Assembly: GCA_025363795.1 (NCBI GenBank)
Contig: JANYLE010000023.1
Span: 1 to 9,823, forward strand
Direction of reading: 5' to 3'
Length of the DNA stretch: 9,823 nt
Source of the DNA: Mariniphaga sp.
Lineage (GTDB): Bacteria; Bacteroidota; Bacteroidia; Bacteroidales; Prolixibacteraceae
Made by a program: the position numbers and the translations under genes. Positions 8,383 to 9,823 of this stretch are shown piece by piece. Under the pieces are notes generated by a model that worked only from the letters and a program-made list of their open reading frames with translations, did not search any database and was not told where the DNA came from. Numbering within the stretch: the stretch's first letter is position 1; the number at the start of each line of letters is the position of its first letter.

Positions 8383-8400
8383 TAATTAATTTTAAAATTA

Positions 8401-9183
8401 ATGTTCATGAAGACAATATTATATAGTCTAATAGGTATGCTGCTGATCGCATCATGCTCAACCATCGAAGACAGAGATCCGCTGGGAGGTATTTTACCTG
8501 CAAGCGATTTGAAAATTGCAATTATTCAAAATCCAGCAGGTTCAAACAGTGTTATTCTGCAGAATAAAACTGCAAATGCGATGATGTTCTTTGACTATGG
8601 AACAGGTACCACTCACAAAGCGATTGATACCATTTATATTCCATTTAAAGGAACATTCAAATTGAAGTACACTGCCTTTTGCGCCGGTGGTACAATTACT
8701 GATTCGACTACGTTTACAATTGCCCAGAATGACGATGCTTTCTTTGATAAGGATAAGGCATGGAAAGGGTTAACAAATGGCGGATCCGGACAAACATGGG
8801 TATTTGCAATGGACCATCCTTCGGGACTTCTTGCAGGTAACGGCCCTGAAGATTGTGTTATACCAGGTTGGTGGACAATGACCCCCAGTTCCTATAACCA
8901 ATCAACTACGAATGACGAGGTTTATATGGACATCACGGGAGCAGCCCACTTTAACCGCACAAAAGGTGACGGAAGTGTTGTTAAGGGTTTCTTCAATGTA
9001 ATCGCTCCCTATAAAATTAATGGTGGTACTTACTCTGCAATCGAAGTGTTGAATGGTCCTACTTTCCCATGGCCAACCAGCGGTAAATACCATTTTACCA
9101 AAATGACTGCTGACGAATTATCGGTTCATGATTTTGGAGCTTATAACATTGCGTTGTATAAACGTAAGGGATTTAAATATTAA
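8401..9183 (+). CDS. SusE/SGBP-like surface lipoprotein with PKD-like N-terminal domain
   Basis: A 260-residue lipoprotein with signal sequence ending in LIASC (lipidated Cys19). Met3 (8407) is an equally plausible start because MKTILYSL is the better signal beginning. Residues about 35-108 look like a single Ig/PKD-type beta-sandwich (FDYGTGT, FKGTFKLKYTAFCAGGTI). Residues about 113-260 form a second, Trp-rich domain with W121, W133 in GQTWVFAMDHP, W157-W158 in PGWWTM and W224. The domain order resembles the surface glycan-binding proteins encoded directly after susD in many loci, where exposed aromatics bind sugar. It is the last gene before a strong terminator, so it closes the operon. Assignment rests on position, lipidation and domain style; I do not recognise a specific named family, and the bound glycan is unknown. 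Confidence 0.7.
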   Translation: MFMKTILYSLIGMLLIASCSTIEDRDPLGGILPASDLKIAIIQNPAGSNSVILQNKTANAMMFFDYGTGTTHKAIDTIYIPFKGTFKLKYTAFCAGGTITDSTTFTIAQNDDAFFDKDKAWKGLTNGGSGQTWVFAMDHPSGLLAGNGPEDCVIPGWWTMTPSSYNQSTTNDEVYMDITGAAHFNRTKGDGSVVKGFFNVIAPYKINGGTYSAIEVLNGPTFPWPTSGKYHFTKMTADELSVHDFGAYNIALYKRKGFKY

Positions 9184-9202
9184 TATTTTGATCAAATAAA
9201 TT

Positions 9203-9244
9203 CAGGGCTGTCACCAGGTAAAGTTGGTGATAGCCCTGTTTTTT
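9203..9244 (+). terminator. Strong Rho-independent terminator of the susCD operon
   Basis: A 14-bp stem, CAGGGCTGTCACCA (9203-9216) against TGGTGATAGCCCTG (9225-9238), has one G-T wobble and an 8-base loop. It is followed at once by TTTTTT (9239-9244). It starts 20 bp after the stop of the SGBP-like gene and separates the glycan operon from the next lipoprotein gene. Confidence 0.93.
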
Positions 9245-9264
9245 AATTCATAGCAAATTTCAAA

Positions 9265-9774
9265 ATGAGACTTCGTTCACTACTTTATCTTTTTTTATTT
9301 TCGATTGTGCTTGCATGTAACAACAAGCCAAAAGTAGTAACGAACAAAAACGACCGGGAGATCTGGGCGCTGAAAGGAAAAGTAAAGAGTCTCAACGAAA
9401 TAAATTATGCGGAGAGTGGTAAATATGCCACAACCCTGCTTTTCAATGTTGATGGAAATGTTGTTCATCAGTCAAGCTTTAATTCTGATGGTTCGCTGAT
9501 CAGGCGGTGGGAGTACGAGTACGTGAAGGGATTGAAGAAACTACGGCGCTGTTATGTGAAAAATGACAGTCTTTCGTATACCTTATTTTACAACTACGAT
9601 GGTAACAGAAACCTCATCTCCACATGGATACTGAATTGCGATAGCTCATCACATGTTAGTACTGTTACCGTTTACGATCGAAACGGTCCCTTCAGTGGTG
9701 CCATCTTTTCCATAGCTGATCTCTTTCACCAGAAGTTTGTTTCCATCGTAAACGGTAACAGTACTAACATGTGA
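9265..9774 (+). CDS. YD-repeat-like lipoprotein, 3' end chimeric or truncated
   Basis: The start is a clean lipoprotein signal, MRLRSLLYLFLFSIVLAC, with Cys18. A Lys-rich linker and LKGKVKSLNEINY (36-48) follow. Repeating units of the RHS/YD style come next: FNVDGNVV (60-67), FNSDGSLIRRWEYEY (72-86) and YNYDGNRNLI (109-118). Such proteins in Bacteroidota are usually longer; their role is not established, and I assign none. From residue 139 the frame enters the loop and right arm of the 79-bp inverted duplication, and the TGA at 9772-9774 lies inside the inverted arm. The last 31 residues, including a non-repeat stretch beginning RNGPFSGAIF, are therefore probably not the natural protein. The natural gene likely continues past residue 138. 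It sits behind the terminator, so it is probably not part of the glycan locus. Confidence 0.65.
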   Translation: MRLRSLLYLFLFSIVLACNNKPKVVTNKNDREIWALKGKVKSLNEINYAESGKYATTLLFNVDGNVVHQSSFNSDGSLIRRWEYEYVKGLKKLRRCYVKNDSLSYTLFYNYDGNRNLISTWILNCDSSSHVSTVTVYDRNGPFSGAIFSIADLFHQKFVSIVNGNSTNM

Positions 9775-9823
9775 TGAGCTATCGCAATTCAGTATCCATG
9801 TGGAGATGAGGTTTCTGTTACCA
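9600..9823. repeat. Perfect 79-bp inverted duplication with 66-bp loop at the window edge
   Basis: Bases 9600-9678 and 9745-9823 are exact reverse complements over all 79 positions, separated by 66 bp (9679-9744). The right arm ends exactly at the last base, so the repeat may continue further. The left arm is coding sequence of the YD-repeat lipoprotein. At the left junction a small inverted repeat, ACCGTTT (9667-9673) and AAACGGT (9681-9687), surrounds the palindrome CGATCG. This is what a fold-back or template-switch chimera at a contig end looks like. An invertible DNA segment is the less likely alternative. Confidence 0.95.

Noticed and set aside
9600..9823. Inverted duplication as a transposon end, integron attC site or hairpin telomere
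   Set aside because: The arms are ordinary coding sequence of the lipoprotein, there is no transposase or integrase nearby, no target-site duplication can be seen, and a 66-bp loop does not fit a hairpin telomere.
1..9823. CRISPR arrays, tRNA or rRNA genes, defence modules, insertion sequences
   Set aside because: I saw no regularly spaced repeats, no tRNA-like cloverleaf or rRNA sequence, and no transposase, nuclease or toxin-antitoxin-like gene; nearly all sequence is explained by the glycan locus.

Overview
The window reads as a piece of a Bacteroidota chromosome. The evidence is a SusC/SusD pair, an ECF sigma factor with a FecR-type anti-sigma factor, lipoproteins with short lipoboxes, starts without Shine-Dalgarno sequences, and a TAnnTTTG-type -7 box. 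The style of the SusC N-terminus suggests Bacteroidales/Marinilabiliales (Prolixibacteraceae-like), but that placement is a low-confidence impression. All genes lie on the + strand.

Layout: (1) 1-1093 holds the C-terminal end of a probable GH27 alpha-galactosidase and, 3 bp later, a Tat-exported SGNH/GDSL esterase. (2) 1157-3039 holds an ECF sigma-70 factor, a 257-bp spacer with a candidate ECF-type promoter, and a FecR anti-sigma factor. (3) 3040-3152 is a 113-bp leader with two consecutive hairpins. (4) 3153-9183 holds an STN-domain SusC transporter, a SusD lipoprotein and a small SusE/SGBP-like surface lipoprotein, spaced 13 and 18 bp apart and closed by a strong intrinsic terminator at 9203-9244. 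(5) 9265 to the end is a YD-repeat-like lipoprotein gene that runs into a perfect 79-bp inverted duplication at the edge of the window.

Regions 1-4 form one polysaccharide utilization locus under trans-envelope (Fec-like) control. Glycan is captured by SusD and the SGBP-like lipoprotein and imported by SusC. The STN domain of SusC contacts periplasmic FecR, which then releases the ECF sigma factor to drive transcription. The GH27 enzyme and the esterase would remove alpha-galactosyl and acyl groups. The exact glycan cannot be read from this window.

I do not see a new defence, mobile or regulatory system. The most unusual signal is the right edge. Positions 9600-9678 recur exactly, inverted, at 9745-9823. 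The 66-bp loop between them encodes a natural-looking in-frame continuation of the YD-repeat protein only when read on the opposite strand. This points to a fold-back chimera at a contig end, or much less likely a real invertible segment. Residues after about 138 of the last protein should not be trusted.
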